Numbered from the stretch's first letter, positions 18,477 through 27,991 are shown. The stretch: DNA of 64,000 bases from Chryseobacterium sp. MYb264 (GCF_035974275.1 NZ_CP142422.1:2976001-3040000); one strand, 5' to 3'. Translations and numbers: made by a program. The notes: generated from the sequence alone by a model not told the origin.

Positions 18477-21338
18477 ATGAAAAAACTTTTATTAAGTTAC
18501 GTATTGATCCTGTTATCAATACCTTTTTCTTTGTATGGCCAAAGAGATACCGAGCATTGGTTTGCTCCTATGGCAGCCAGAAGCTCCGTACTAACCAGTC
18601 CCCAGCAAGCGCTTTATTTTTCAACAGATTCCACAACACCTTTTCCGGTGGACATCTACAGCAATAATACCGTTATCGGTACAGTTACCATTAGTAAAGG
18701 AAGTCCCCAAACTTTTTCAGTTCCCTTAGGTACTATGATCAGCTCCGCGACCTCAGATCTCTTTCACCCGATAAATAAAGGGCTTTATACAAAAGGTAGC
18801 AAGCCTTATTTTGTAACATTCCGGTTTTCAGTAACAAGTCATGGTGAAATTTTGACTTCTAAAGGAAAAGCGGGTATCGGGACAAAATTCTACGCCGTTG
18901 TTTCTCCTATTGAAGATATTCAGGTATCTTCTACCAATCCTCTTCTGAATTTCACAGCAGGAATTTTAGCTACAGAAGATAATACTACGGTTACCGTCTC
19001 CGGATATGCTCCCGAAATCGAATTTACAAACGGAGACACCGGCCTTAGCACACCGGTTTTAACTTTTACTTTAAACAAAGGGCAATCTTACATTATTGAA
19101 GGTATCAGTAATAAAGTAGGAAATAAAGACGGCTTCATAGGATCAAAAATAGAATCCAGTAAGCCCATATCTGTTACCAACGGAAACTTCAATGGACAGT
19201 TTGCTATTGACCCCGCGGGAGGGTATTGGGACGGTTCTGATATTGTCATGGATCAATCTGTACCCGTTGACCGATTGGGAAATGAATTTGTAGTCGTAAA
19301 AGGAAACGGTAATATCAACGAGAAAATGGAAGATGCCCTTATTGTTGCCACCGAAGACGGAACCGAAGTTTACATTAATAATGCAACCACTCCCGTTTAC
19401 GTTCTTAATGAAGGTGAATATTACAGGGTAAATAAAACCAACAATAATAATTACATTAATCAAGGAAACGATCATTACAACATGTATATTAAAACCTCGA
19501 AAAATGTATATGTTTATCAGCTTCTTGCGGGTGTGGCAACAAGCAACGCAACTATCGGTTTCAATTATATTCCGCCTTTGAATTGCTATTTGCCAAGAAA
19601 AATTGATGAAATCGGAATGATCAATATCCTTCCTCCAACCACCAATAATGTTAAATTGAATATTCTCACAGAAGCAGGCGCCGTGGTCACAGTAAACAAC
19701 GGAACTCCTCCTGCCACACAAGGTCCTTATCCTGTATTGGGAACTTCATCATGGGTTTCTTATTCAGTTCCGAATGTTACTGGAAATATGACGATTACTT
19801 CATCCAAAGCCGTAACGGCAGGTATTTCCGGAGGAAGTGGCGTTGTAGGATACGGAGGTTATTTCGCTGGGTTTTCATCTATTCCGGTCATCGCCAAGCA
19901 GACGGGAGACTGCATTCCCGGGATTGTTCTTGAGGTCGACGACAGCTTTGAGTCTTACCAATGGTACAGAAACAATGCCCCTATCCCCGGAGCTACAAAC
20001 AACTCCTATCTGCCTAACCAGTCAGGAAACTATACCGTAAGAATAACCGTAGGTTCCTGCCCACCGGTTATTACACCGGTTTATAAAGTGTTTACATGCT
20101 TAACTGAAACCCACGTCAATGATACCGTCTGTGAAGGGGTAAAAACTATTATTCCACAGTTTACCAACTCTAGCCAGGCCTATGTTCCCGGATCTGTTAT
20201 TATTGTCACTCCCCCTGCGAATGGAAATGCTGTTATTGATCCTTCCAACGGTGTCATCAGCTATGCACCGAACTTTGGATATTTTGGTCCTGATTCATTT
20301 GTATACAAATTCTGTGGGAATGATCCTGAATTTACTGATTGTGAAGAAGTAACTCTCAATTTAACTATTTCTGAAAGTCCGGCAGTAACGAATGCCACTT
20401 TGAGATCCTGTTTTATTGAATCTAATCCTGCAGCCGCAGTGTTTAACCTAACCGCCGCTGCCGTTACATCTCAGCAGGGAATTATCAAAACATATTACCC
20501 TTCTCCAACGGATGCACAGAACGGAACGAACGAAATCCCTACCCCGGGCAATTATATTGCTCCTAACGGAGTGGCTTACGTAAAAGTGACTAATGCTAAC
20601 GGATGCTACCGAATTGCTGAGGTTACTCTCGTTGTTCTTCCTCCTGTAAAATCAACGGTATTAAAGGATCAGATCATTTGCATGGAAAAAACCACCGTTT
20701 TAGATGCAGGTCCGGATTTCAACGGATACCAATGGAGTACCGGAGCCACAACCCAAACGGTTACTGATATTGGAGTAGGTGTTTATTGGGTAGATCTTAA
20801 AACAGGAGACTGTATCACAAGACAAACGGTAAAAGTATACCCGGCAGAACAGCCTGTTATCACCGGAATTGATATTTCCACGACCAATCTCACTGTCAAT
20901 GTTATTGCCGGCACAGCCCCCTATCAATATTCACTGGACAATATTCACTGGCAGGAATCCGGCACATTTACAGAAGTTCCCAGAGGAACCGGAACTGTAT
21001 ATGTAAAGGACTCTTATAACTGCAACCCCATAAGTGTAAACTATACCAACCCGAACATCATTAATGTTATCACCCCGAACGGAGACGGCATCAATGATAT
21101 CCTCGATTACGCTGCACTGTCAGGAAAAACAGATCTTATATTCAATATTTATGACAGATATGGAAGCAAGATCCATCAGGGAGAAAAGGCAAACGGCTAT
21201 CAATGGGACGGAACGATAGGTGGCAATAAAAAAGTATCCACCGGAAGCTACTGGTATGAAATTGTCTGGAAGGAACCTAATAAGCAACTGACTCCTGTTA
21301 AATTTACAGGCTGGATCCTGGTAAAAAACAGGGATTAA
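18477..21338 (+). CDS. IgGFc-binding-like T9SS type B secreted protein, copy 3 (short form)
   Basis: 953 residues from the ATG at 18477 (signal peptide MKKLLLSYVLILLSIPFSLY, then GQRDTEHWFAPM). The in-frame start at 18393 lies upstream of the promoter and is rejected. The domain order equals copy 2: IgGFc-binding-like region (TEDNTTVTVSGYAP, KPISVTNGNFNGQFAI, VMDQSVPVDRLGNEFVVVKG, ATEDGTEVYINN), Ig-like (YQWYRNNAPIPGATNNSY), Big-type (NGVISYAPNFGYFGPDSFVY), one 90-residue unit, Ig-like (YQWSTGATTQTV), SprB-like (VIAGTAPYQYSLDNIHWQ), and the type B sorting domain from about residue 861 (VITPNGDGINDILDYAAL to WILVKNRD). It is expected to be surface-attached through T9SS. Confidence 0.85.
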   Translation: MKKLLLSYVLILLSIPFSLYGQRDTEHWFAPMAARSSVLTSPQQALYFSTDSTTPFPVDIYSNNTVIGTVTISKGSPQTFSVPLGTMISSATSDLFHPINKGLYTKGSKPYFVTFRFSVTSHGEILTSKGKAGIGTKFYAVVSPIEDIQVSSTNPLLNFTAGILATEDNTTVTVSGYAPEIEFTNGDTGLSTPVLTFTLNKGQSYIIEGISNKVGNKDGFIGSKIESSKPISVTNGNFNGQFAIDPAGGYWDGSDIVMDQSVPVDRLGNEFVVVKGNGNINEKMEDALIVATEDGTEVYINNATTPVYVLNEGEYYRVNKTNNNNYINQGNDHYNMYIKTSKNVYVYQLLAGVATSNATIGFNYIPPLNCYLPRKIDEIGMINILPPTTNNVKLNILTEAGAVVTVNNGTPPATQGPYPVLGTSSWVSYSVPNVTGNMTITSSKAVTAGISGGSGVVGYGGYFAGFSSIPVIAKQTGDCIPGIVLEVDDSFESYQWYRNNAPIPGATNNSYLPNQSGNYTVRITVGSCPPVITPVYKVFTCLTETHVNDTVCEGVKTIIPQFTNSSQAYVPGSVIIVTPPANGNAVIDPSNGVISYAPNFGYFGPDSFVYKFCGNDPEFTDCEEVTLNLTISESPAVTNATLRSCFIESNPAAAVFNLTAAAVTSQQGIIKTYYPSPTDAQNGTNEIPTPGNYIAPNGVAYVKVTNANGCYRIAEVTLVVLPPVKSTVLKDQIICMEKTTVLDAGPDFNGYQWSTGATTQTVTDIGVGVYWVDLKTGDCITRQTVKVYPAEQPVITGIDISTTNLTVNVIAGTAPYQYSLDNIHWQESGTFTEVPRGTGTVYVKDSYNCNPISVNYTNPNIINVITPNGDGINDILDYAALSGKTDLIFNIYDRYGSKIHQGEKANGYQWDGTIGGNKKVSTGSYWYEIVWKEPNKQLTPVKFTGWILVKNRD

Positions 21339-21377
21339 CATAAAACGGACAAAGGCAGCCCCCGCCAACAGTATTAC

Positions 21378-21408
21378 AAACCACGATTTTATTATCGTGG
21401 TTTTTTAT
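21378..21408 (+). terminator. Terminator after copy 3
   Basis: Stem AAACCACGAT / ATCGTGGTTT with loop TTTATT and a T run, 39 bases after the stop. The stem sequence is nearly the same as after copy 2. Confidence 0.88.
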
Positions 21409-21440
21409 TGGTTTTCCAACACATTAACGGTTTTTATTAT

Positions 21441-21448
21441 TAAATTTG
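21441..21448 (+). promoter_or_regulatory. -7 box of IgGFc-like copy 4
   Basis: TAAATTTG, 18 bases before the ATG at 21467. The leader differs from that of copies 2 and 3. Confidence 0.55.
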
Positions 21449-21466
21449 TACTAAATCAACTGCTGA

Positions 21467-24400
21467 ATGAAGAAAATTTTATCCTTTTTTCTTATATTTT
21501 ATATTTTCTCTACCGCTTTTGCACAATTAGATAGAGAGCACTGGTTCGCACCTATGGTCGACAGAACGGGAAATCCCAATCCGTATCAGAAACTTTATAT
21601 GTCGACCAATCGTTCAACTCCCTTCCCTGTAAGCATTTACAACAACAATATTCTGATCGGAACGGTAAATATCAGCAAAAATAATCCTCAGAAGTTTGAT
21701 GTTTTGAGAGATTATATTATCACCACACAACAGACCGATCTATTTACTCCGACAACGAAAGGGCTTTACCTAAAGGCAGATTTTCCTTTTTATGCTAACC
21801 TGAGATTTTCGGTATTCAATCACGCGGAGATTATTACATCCAAAGGGATCCCGTCTACCGGAAAGCTTTTCTATATAGCCACAGCACCCATTACAGTCAT
21901 AAACCCTATTCTGAATTTCATGACCAGTATTTTGGCCACAGAAGATAATACCACCGTTACGATTTCCAATTATAAACCTACTGTTCAGTTTTCGAATGGC
22001 AGTACAGGAGCAGCCAATCCTACAATGACTGTCACCCTGAATAAGGGACAGTCCTATATCATCGACGGTATCGGAAATCTTTCAGGAAATGCAGATGGTT
22101 TTATAGGAGCTAAGATTGTTTCTAATAAAAATGTGAATATTACCAATGGTAATTTTAATGGTCAATATGCAGGAAACTACCCTTCCAGTTCAGATATCCT
22201 TATGGACCAGGCCGTTCCCGTGGACAGACTGGGAAGTGAGTTTGCCTTAGTAAAAGGAAACGGAAATGTAGGGGCCAATATGGAAGGTGCTATTGTTGTT
22301 GCCACAGAGGACAATACTCAGATCTACGTTAATAATGAAATTCCTCCTGTTGCCACTCTTAATACAGGGCAGTACTATGTAATTCCGGACAACAAATATC
22401 AACTTCAAGGCAGCGGTCATTACAATTTATATATTAAAACTTCAAAAAACGCGTATGTATATCAAATCCTGGCAGGTGATTCCGGTTCAGGAAATGAGAC
22501 CGCAACCGGAGGTTTCAATTTTATACCGGCACTTAACTGTTATTTACCCAAACAGATTAATGAATTGGGTTTGATTAATGAAAACTTTGTCCACTCCAAC
22601 AATAATCTCTCAGGAATATTAAATATCCCTACCAAATTAAATTTAATTACTGAACGAGGGGCAGTGGTTACCGTTAACGGATCTTTTCCTCCTGCCACAA
22701 CGGGACCTTTCAATATGACCGGTACCAACAATTGGGTTACCTACGGAATTCCGAATGTGACCGGAACCATCACCATTGTTTCAGATAAAGCCATTACAGC
22801 AGGAATCACCGCAGGAAGTGATGCCGTAGGATATGGTGGTTTTTTCGCAGGTTTTCCTACACAACCCGTTATTTTACAGTCAGGTGGCAGCTGCGCTCCC
22901 GGAATTATCCTTACAGTAGATCCTATTATTTATGACACCTATCAATGGTATCGAAACGGGATTCTGATTAATGGAGCCACCAACTCGTCTATTTCTCCTA
23001 CTGATTCCGGATATTATACATGTTCTGTAACTATGGGAAGTTGTGCACCACTGGTAACTGCACAATATAAAGTACTGAATTGCATGAAACAAAGTACGGC
23101 AACCTACGATGTTTGTACTGACAAAATAATCACTCCGGCATTTACAAATTCTGCCCAGACACCGGTTTCCTCTACAGTCGGAATTACTGTTCAGCCTACA
23201 TTAGGAACTGCAACTGCAGATCCGGCAACAGGGTTAATTACCTATACGGTAGCGAACCCCGGAGTGACGGGAACCGATACTTTCACCTATACTTTCTGTG
23301 GGAATGATCCCGATTTTACCGACTGTGAAACTGTAACGGTCACCGTCCACATTGAAGCACTTATCACTCAAAATGCCACATTGACGGCCTGTAATATAAA
23401 CGGCCAGGGAACATTCGATTTAACAACAGCAAACGTTACCAGCAGCACCGGAACCACCATCAGCTATTATCCTACTTTGCAGGACGCGCAAAATGAGAAT
23501 GCCGCCGCATTGATCACAGTTCCAAGTGCCTATACAGCTCCTAACGGGACAATTATTTATGCTGTGGTGAAAAATAATATAGGATGTAAAACCATTGTTC
23601 AGATCACCTTGAATTTATTTAATCTTGCAGTCGTTCTTCCCAATTATAATGGTGTTTTTTGTGATGATAATTTAGATGGAACGGTTACGGTAGTTCTTTC
23701 AAATATCACTCCCATTGTCTTAAATAATCCGGGATTCTTCACCAATATCAGATATTACGCCAATTTAGCCGATGCGAATGCGGGTAATGCCAATGTTCTT
23801 CCCGACAACTGGAGTTACACTGCTACGACCATCATTTACATCCGCGTAGATTCGCCTGACGGATGCCCTCCTGTTGTCCAGCCACTAACCTTCAGTATCG
23901 GGGCGAGATTAACTCTGTTAAGAACCGGATTCAGTGACACTGTATGCGATGATGATCTGGACGCTGTAAAATTAGTGGATCTCATTCCTTTTATCACTCA
24001 GTTTACCACGGATCCATCCGTTACCTACAGTTTTTTTGCTACATTATCTGATGCACAGAATAATGTTTCTCCCATTAACAATCCGGTCAATATTTCTGGA
24101 AACCAAACTATTTATATCAGATTTGAAAAGCCCAATGCCTGTCCAGAGGTAGCCTCTATCACCATCCATATTAAAACTTCAAAAAAATCGGATATTCTTG
24201 TTGATAAAATCATTTGTCCCAAAACCCAAACCTCTCTGGATGCAGGACCTGGATTTGATGCCTATACCTGGAATACCGGAGCGACAACCCCCTCAATAGA
24301 CAATGTAGGGGTAGGAAGCTATTGGGTAGACCTTACTTTCAATGGCTGTGTGTACAGGCAACACATAACGATTACAGAATCGCCGCTTCCGGTCATCACG

Positions 24401-24865
24401 CTCATAGATATCAACGGAAGCACAGTTACCATTGGAGTAAGCGGAGGAACTCCTCCTTATCAATATTCTCTCGATGGGGTGAGCTGGCAAAGCTCGAATG
24501 TTTTTAATAATATTCCAAGAGGCGGGCATACCGTATTCGTTAGAGATGCTCAGAACTGTGAAGATATTAAAAGGGAATTTACCATCATTAATCTAATTAA
24601 TGCAATCACTCCAAACCTTGACGGCTATAATGACGGTATTGATTATTCGGGGCTAATGACCAAGGAAAATCTTGAATTCCGAATTTTTGATCGCTATGGC
24701 GCAGAGATATTCAGAGGAACCCCTGCCAATAATTTTAAATGGGATGGAAATATCAAAGACCGGCCGGTGAACACCGCCACTTACTGGTATTTTATAAGTT
24801 TCAGTGAGTTTGGATCATTAACCAAGGTAAAATACACCAGCTGGCTCCTTGTGAAAAACAGATAA
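21467..24865 (+). CDS. IgGFc-binding-like T9SS type B secreted protein, copy 4 (long form)
   Basis: 1132 residues, signal peptide MKKILSFFLIFYIFSTAFAQ followed by LDREHWFAPM. IgGFc-binding-like region (ATEDNTTVTISNYKP, VNITNGNFNGQYAG, LMDQAVPVDRLGSEFALVKG, ATEDNTQIYVNNE), Ig-like (YQWYRNGILINGATNSS), Big-type (TGLITYTVANPGVTGTDTF), three 90-residue units (each with C-x-x-x(N/D) starts such as CNINGQGTFDLTTA, CDDNLDGTVTVVLSN, CDDDLDAVKLVDL), Ig-like (YTWNTGATTPSI), SprB-like (VSGGTPPYQYSLDGVSWQ) and a type B sorting domain from about residue 1044. The usual PNGDG motif there is PNLDGYND. The architecture matches copy 1, although copies 2 and 3 lie between them. No terminator is evident downstream. 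Confidence 0.85.
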   Translation: MKKILSFFLIFYIFSTAFAQLDREHWFAPMVDRTGNPNPYQKLYMSTNRSTPFPVSIYNNNILIGTVNISKNNPQKFDVLRDYIITTQQTDLFTPTTKGLYLKADFPFYANLRFSVFNHAEIITSKGIPSTGKLFYIATAPITVINPILNFMTSILATEDNTTVTISNYKPTVQFSNGSTGAANPTMTVTLNKGQSYIIDGIGNLSGNADGFIGAKIVSNKNVNITNGNFNGQYAGNYPSSSDILMDQAVPVDRLGSEFALVKGNGNVGANMEGAIVVATEDNTQIYVNNEIPPVATLNTGQYYVIPDNKYQLQGSGHYNLYIKTSKNAYVYQILAGDSGSGNETATGGFNFIPALNCYLPKQINELGLINENFVHSNNNLSGILNIPTKLNLITERGAVVTVNGSFPPATTGPFNMTGTNNWVTYGIPNVTGTITIVSDKAITAGITAGSDAVGYGGFFAGFPTQPVILQSGGSCAPGIILTVDPIIYDTYQWYRNGILINGATNSSISPTDSGYYTCSVTMGSCAPLVTAQYKVLNCMKQSTATYDVCTDKIITPAFTNSAQTPVSSTVGITVQPTLGTATADPATGLITYTVANPGVTGTDTFTYTFCGNDPDFTDCETVTVTVHIEALITQNATLTACNINGQGTFDLTTANVTSSTGTTISYYPTLQDAQNENAAALITVPSAYTAPNGTIIYAVVKNNIGCKTIVQITLNLFNLAVVLPNYNGVFCDDNLDGTVTVVLSNITPIVLNNPGFFTNIRYYANLADANAGNANVLPDNWSYTATTIIYIRVDSPDGCPPVVQPLTFSIGARLTLLRTGFSDTVCDDDLDAVKLVDLIPFITQFTTDPSVTYSFFATLSDAQNNVSPINNPVNISGNQTIYIRFEKPNACPEVASITIHIKTSKKSDILVDKIICPKTQTSLDAGPGFDAYTWNTGATTPSIDNVGVGSYWVDLTFNGCVYRQHITITESPLPVITLIDINGSTVTIGVSGGTPPYQYSLDGVSWQSSNVFNNIPRGGHTVFVRDAQNCEDIKREFTIINLINAITPNLDGYNDGIDYSGLMTKENLEFRIFDRYGAEIFRGTPANNFKWDGNIKDRPVNTATYWYFISFSEFGSLTKVKYTSWLLVKNR

Positions 24866-25171
24866 TAAAAATGGAAAATAAATATTGGAACATGAAAATT
24901 AAGGTCGATGGCCGGGCTTTCTGACAGGTTAATTATCAGATAGGTCATCAGGTCCTTGCATTCCATTTGATGATAAAAAGGAAGATGAAATCTCTTATAT
25001 CCATCAAAATTCAGCGTATCACTTTATCTGATGAAGTGCTGTGAGAGATGAAATCGCCTATCATAACATTCATTAACATTTTAATTTAAAGTTTAATATA
25101 ACTTTAACCACTTTTCACAATCAAATCGGGTATACAATGAAGTATTTCTGTGTAATTTTGCCACATTATAT
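24866..25171. other. 306-base intergenic stretch without a gene
   Basis: Between copy 4 and the next secreted-protein gene. AT-rich, no open frame of note, no strong hairpin. The only element seen is the TAATTTTG box near its right end. Confidence 0.6.
25153..25160 (+). promoter_or_regulatory. -7 box of the carboxypeptidase-regulatory-like gene
   Basis: TAATTTTG, 11 bases before the ATG at 25172. Matches TAnnTTTG; the leader would be very short. Confidence 0.5.
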
Positions 25172-25960
25172 ATGAATAAACTTATTACTCTACTGCTATT
25201 GACTTTTTTGATAAAAGTGAATGCACAATTATACTCCGGAGAAGTATTCTTAAGAGATAATTCCGTTTTATACCTTAACCAGGTATATGTTACCAATCTT
25301 AATACCCAGAGAACCGTTTTAACAGATTACAACGGCGACTTTAATATTCAGGCCAACGTCGGAGATGTTATCCGCTTCACTTCAATCGTCACTGAAAGAA
25401 AAGATGTAAAACTGACTCCTCAAATGATTGGCAACCGAAACTTTATAGAGCTTAAAATCGCCTATCATGACATCCAGGAAGTAGTCATCAGCAGATTCAA
25501 GCCCACCGGAAACCTGAGATACGATGTCAATGCGCTCCGTAAGGAAGATAAAGCACTGGCTATCAAAAAAGTGATTGGGCTTCCTGAACCGAAAGGAGAT
25601 GGAAATCCGCCGGAACTTCCAGTAGCAGGTCTTCGGGATGGTGGTCTCACCTTCAGTCTTGAAAGTATTTACGATATCCTTTCCGGTGAAAGAAAAAAGA
25701 AACAGCGCTATATTGCGTATGAAAAGATGAACAGTTCTATTACTCAGATCAAAAATTACATGGGTAAAGATTATTTTACAAAATTTAAAATTCCGGAAAA
25801 TTTAATTGATAATTTTCTACAGTTTGTCTATACCTCAGAAAATATTGAACCTTACATCATGACCGGTAATTTTGAGGCTGTAAAAATACCGATCGAAAAA
25901 TATCTGCCAATTTATCAGAGAAGATTGAGAAACTCGCACCTTCAGGATGTTGCAAGATAA
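25172..25960 (+). CDS. Secreted protein with carboxypeptidase-regulatory-like domain
   Basis: 262 residues. Signal peptide MNKLITLLLLTFLIKVNAQ. Residues about 20-100 form a CarboxypepD_reg-like beta sandwich: LYSGEVFLRDNSVLYLNQVYV, TVLTDYNGDFNI, VGDVIRFTSIV, and the strand-end FIELKIAYHDIQEVVI typical of these domains in Bacteroidota. The rest (LDAIKK-type helices, YIAYEKMNSSITQIKNYMGK, YFTKFKIPENLIDNFLQF) is alpha-helical and not recognised, but is the usual partner segment in this flavobacterial family. Periplasmic or outer-membrane location is inferred. It follows the IgGFc-like array on the same strand with its own promoter and terminator. Confidence 0.75.
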   Translation: MNKLITLLLLTFLIKVNAQLYSGEVFLRDNSVLYLNQVYVTNLNTQRTVLTDYNGDFNIQANVGDVIRFTSIVTERKDVKLTPQMIGNRNFIELKIAYHDIQEVVISRFKPTGNLRYDVNALRKEDKALAIKKVIGLPEPKGDGNPPELPVAGLRDGGLTFSLESIYDILSGERKKKQRYIAYEKMNSSITQIKNYMGKDYFTKFKIPENLIDNFLQFVYTSENIEPYIMTGNFEAVKIPIEKYLPIYQRRLRNSHLQDVAR

Positions 25961-25980
25961 TATACACTCATATTGTTTTA

Positions 25981-26020
25981 AAATGTGCATTATAATAAAT
26001 TTGTAGTGCACATTTTTTTT
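25981..26020 (+). terminator. Terminator after the carboxypeptidase-regulatory-like gene
   Basis: Stem AAATGTGCA / TGCACATTT with a 17-base loop followed by Ts. The loop is long, so efficiency is uncertain. Confidence 0.65.
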
Positions 26021-26158
26021 ATCTTTTAAAATTATCCTTACTTTTATCTCACAAAGCGGTGTTAAAAATAAAAATAGAATTATCCCGTTTATAAATTAAT
26101 CACTAATAACCTCACCAAATTAAGAAGCCAAATACCTTAACCTAATATATTAGTGTGA

Positions 26159-26935
26159 ATGAAAAAATTACTTTTACTGTTTAGTACCGCTTTATTTATA
26201 AACCTTTCTGCACAGTCAAGGGGGAAAGACTACAGCAATATTCTTAAGAGTAAAAATATATATGAAATTAATGCTTTCCTGAGAGACGCTCATCCGGATG
26301 ATCCCCGACGTTCCGTTTTGAAGCCGAGAGTCATGGATATGATGAAAGATTATATAAAAAATGCCCCACCGGGAGATTCCAAAGTAAGGCAGATGCAGGA
26401 CTGGCTTGCCATGCTAAAGAGAAGACCGTCAACAAAGATCTCTTTTGATGAAATGAATGCCATTATCAAACAAAAGCAAATTGCAAAATACGAAAAAGAA
26501 CTTCAGGTAGGACAATCTGCAATTGTGTACACGCCCAGTGCGTCCCAAAATGTATATGCAGCCACTCCCTCCGTTACAAAAGCTGTGATTGCCGATACAG
26601 AAGCTTCAGAGTTCAATATGCTGATGGGAGAAAATCCTGTAGAGCATAAAAATAAAACCGTAAAAATATTGAATTCCCTCTTTGATAACGATCCGAATGC
26701 TAAAGAATGTATTGTAATGATTGAAAATAAGTCGGACTGTAATATTATTATGAGGATGGAAGGCGTAGGTACTACAAAATACAGACTCCCGGTTCCGGCT
26801 CACGGAGATAATGCCATTGTGGTTCAGAAAGGGGATTATCTTTTCACCAGTATAGTCTGTGGTGCTCAATATGCCTCTCAGAAAACAATCCAGAAACCTT
26901 TGATTGTTGCTTTAGGAAGTTCGGTGAATAAATAA
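26159..26935 (+). CDS. Secreted protein with DUF6759-like domain (paralogue 2)
   Basis: 258 residues. Signal peptide MKKLLLLFSTALFINLSAQ. The N-terminal domain has ILKSKNIYEINAFLRDAHPD followed by DPRRSVLKPRV, also present in paralogue 3 (28275). The C-terminal domain (about residues 160-255) has VKILNSLFDNDPNAKECIVM, NKSDCNIIMRM, YRLPVPAHGDNAIVVQKGDY and SIVCGAQYASQK, matching paralogues 1, 3 and 4 including both cysteines. A linker rich in Lys and Gln joins the two parts. Function is unknown; a periplasmic or surface role is inferred. The 12-bp inverted-repeat element 26937-27192 begins immediately after its stop. Confidence 0.78.
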   Translation: MKKLLLLFSTALFINLSAQSRGKDYSNILKSKNIYEINAFLRDAHPDDPRRSVLKPRVMDMMKDYIKNAPPGDSKVRQMQDWLAMLKRRPSTKISFDEMNAIIKQKQIAKYEKELQVGQSAIVYTPSASQNVYAATPSVTKAVIADTEASEFNMLMGENPVEHKNKTVKILNSLFDNDPNAKECIVMIENKSDCNIIMRMEGVGTTKYRLPVPAHGDNAIVVQKGDYLFTSIVCGAQYASQKTIQKPLIVALGSSVNK

Positions 26936-26936
26936 C

Positions 26937-27192
26937 GTGAACTCGATGAAAAAAACATGAGTTAAAGAGCTGGAAGATAGAAGCTGGAGGCTGTAAGTTT
27001 TATTGTCAAAAGAACGAAAAAGTAGCCTTTTAAGACCCAACAGATGAGGGTTGGTGAATTGTGAATCATGAATTTCTTCGAGTCAATGGTCAATCTTAAC
27101 CGTGTGCAAAATTCACTTGTGCAGCAAAATTTACCATTCACCATTCATTAAATTTAACAAACTGAAAACAAGGGAAATACCATCGAGTTCAC
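26937..27192. repeat. 256-base element bounded by a perfect 12-bp inverted repeat
   Basis: GTGAACTCGATG at 26937-26948 and its exact complement CATCGAGTTCAC at 27181-27192. The interior has no convincing gene and holds phrases such as GAATTGTGAATCATGAAT and ACCATTCACCATTCATT that look like repetitive filler. It accounts for most of the 378-base gap between paralogue 2 and trmB. No clear target-site duplication was found. A MITE-like insertion or a mobile intergenic cassette is possible. Confidence 0.6.
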
Positions 27193-27285
27193 ATTAAATA
27201 GAGATTTTCATCGTGCTATTGGTTTTAATAATGATCTTTCATTCTGTTTTTTCACCAAAGCAGTATAATATCCTCTATTTTTTAC

Positions 27286-27293
27286 TATTTTTG
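27286..27293 (+). promoter_or_regulatory. -7 box of trmB
   Basis: TATTTTTG, 20 bases before the trmB ATG. Matches TAnnTTTG. Confidence 0.6.
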
Positions 27294-27313
27294 CAGGATT
27301 TTATTTTTTAATC

Positions 27314-27991
27314 ATGGGCAAGAATAAACTAGCAAGATTTGCTGAAAACAAAATACTACCAAACGTAATTCAACCAACAAGAGAACAAGCTTTAAGCGGT
27401 TTCGATTTAAAAGGAAAATGGCGAAAAAACTTCTTTAAAAATGATCATCCTATCGTATTAGAGTTGGGTTGTGGAAAAGGTGAATATACTGTGGGGCTGG
27501 CTAAAACTTTCCGTGAGAAAAATTTTATCGGAATTGATATTAAGGGCGCCCGATTTTGGTTTGGTGCAAAAGAGGCTGTTGATTCAGGAATGGAAAATGT
27601 TGCGTTCTTACGCTCACAAATTGAGCTTGTAGAATATTATTTTGCAGAAAATGAAGTTGATGAGATCTGGATTACTTTCCCTGACCCTCAAATCAAATAC
27701 AGACGTACAAAACACAGGCTTACCCATCCTGATTTTCTTGATCGGTATAAAAAGTTCCTTAAACCCGGAGGTATTGTTCATTTAAAAACAGACTCTGAGT
27801 TTCTGCATGGCTACACCCTTGGTTTTTTACAGGGAGCAGGTTATGAGATTATTTCTGCTCATCACGACATTTACGGAGCTCTAGAATATGATCCGGACAC
27901 CCCTCATCTTAGAGATATCAGAACCTATTATGAAGAGCTTTTTTCAGCCAAAGGAAAAACAATTACCTATATAAAATTTAGGATCAATTAA
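27314..27991 (+). CDS. trmB: tRNA (guanine-N7-)-methyltransferase
   Basis: 225 residues, normal for TrmB, which methylates G46 of tRNA using S-adenosylmethionine. The Rossmann SAM-binding loop is LELGCGKGEYTVGLA (near residues 55-70), followed by FIGIDIKGARFWFGAKEA. The catalytic region is EIWITFPDPQIKYRRTKHRL with THPDFLDRYKKFLKPGG after it, diagnostic for the family. It is a housekeeping gene lying between two members of the secreted paralogue family. It has its own promoter; no clear terminator was seen close to its stop. Confidence 0.95.
   Translation: MGKNKLARFAENKILPNVIQPTREQALSGFDLKGKWRKNFFKNDHPIVLELGCGKGEYTVGLAKTFREKNFIGIDIKGARFWFGAKEAVDSGMENVAFLRSQIELVEYYFAENEVDEIWITFPDPQIKYRRTKHRLTHPDFLDRYKKFLKPGGIVHLKTDSEFLHGYTLGFLQGAGYEIISAHHDIYGALEYDPDTPHLRDIRTYYEELFSAKGKTITYIKFRIN

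Noticed and set aside
12027..24865. CRISPR-like repeat arrays
   Set aside because: Repetition here comes from protein domains; no short direct repeats with unique spacers were seen anywhere in the window.
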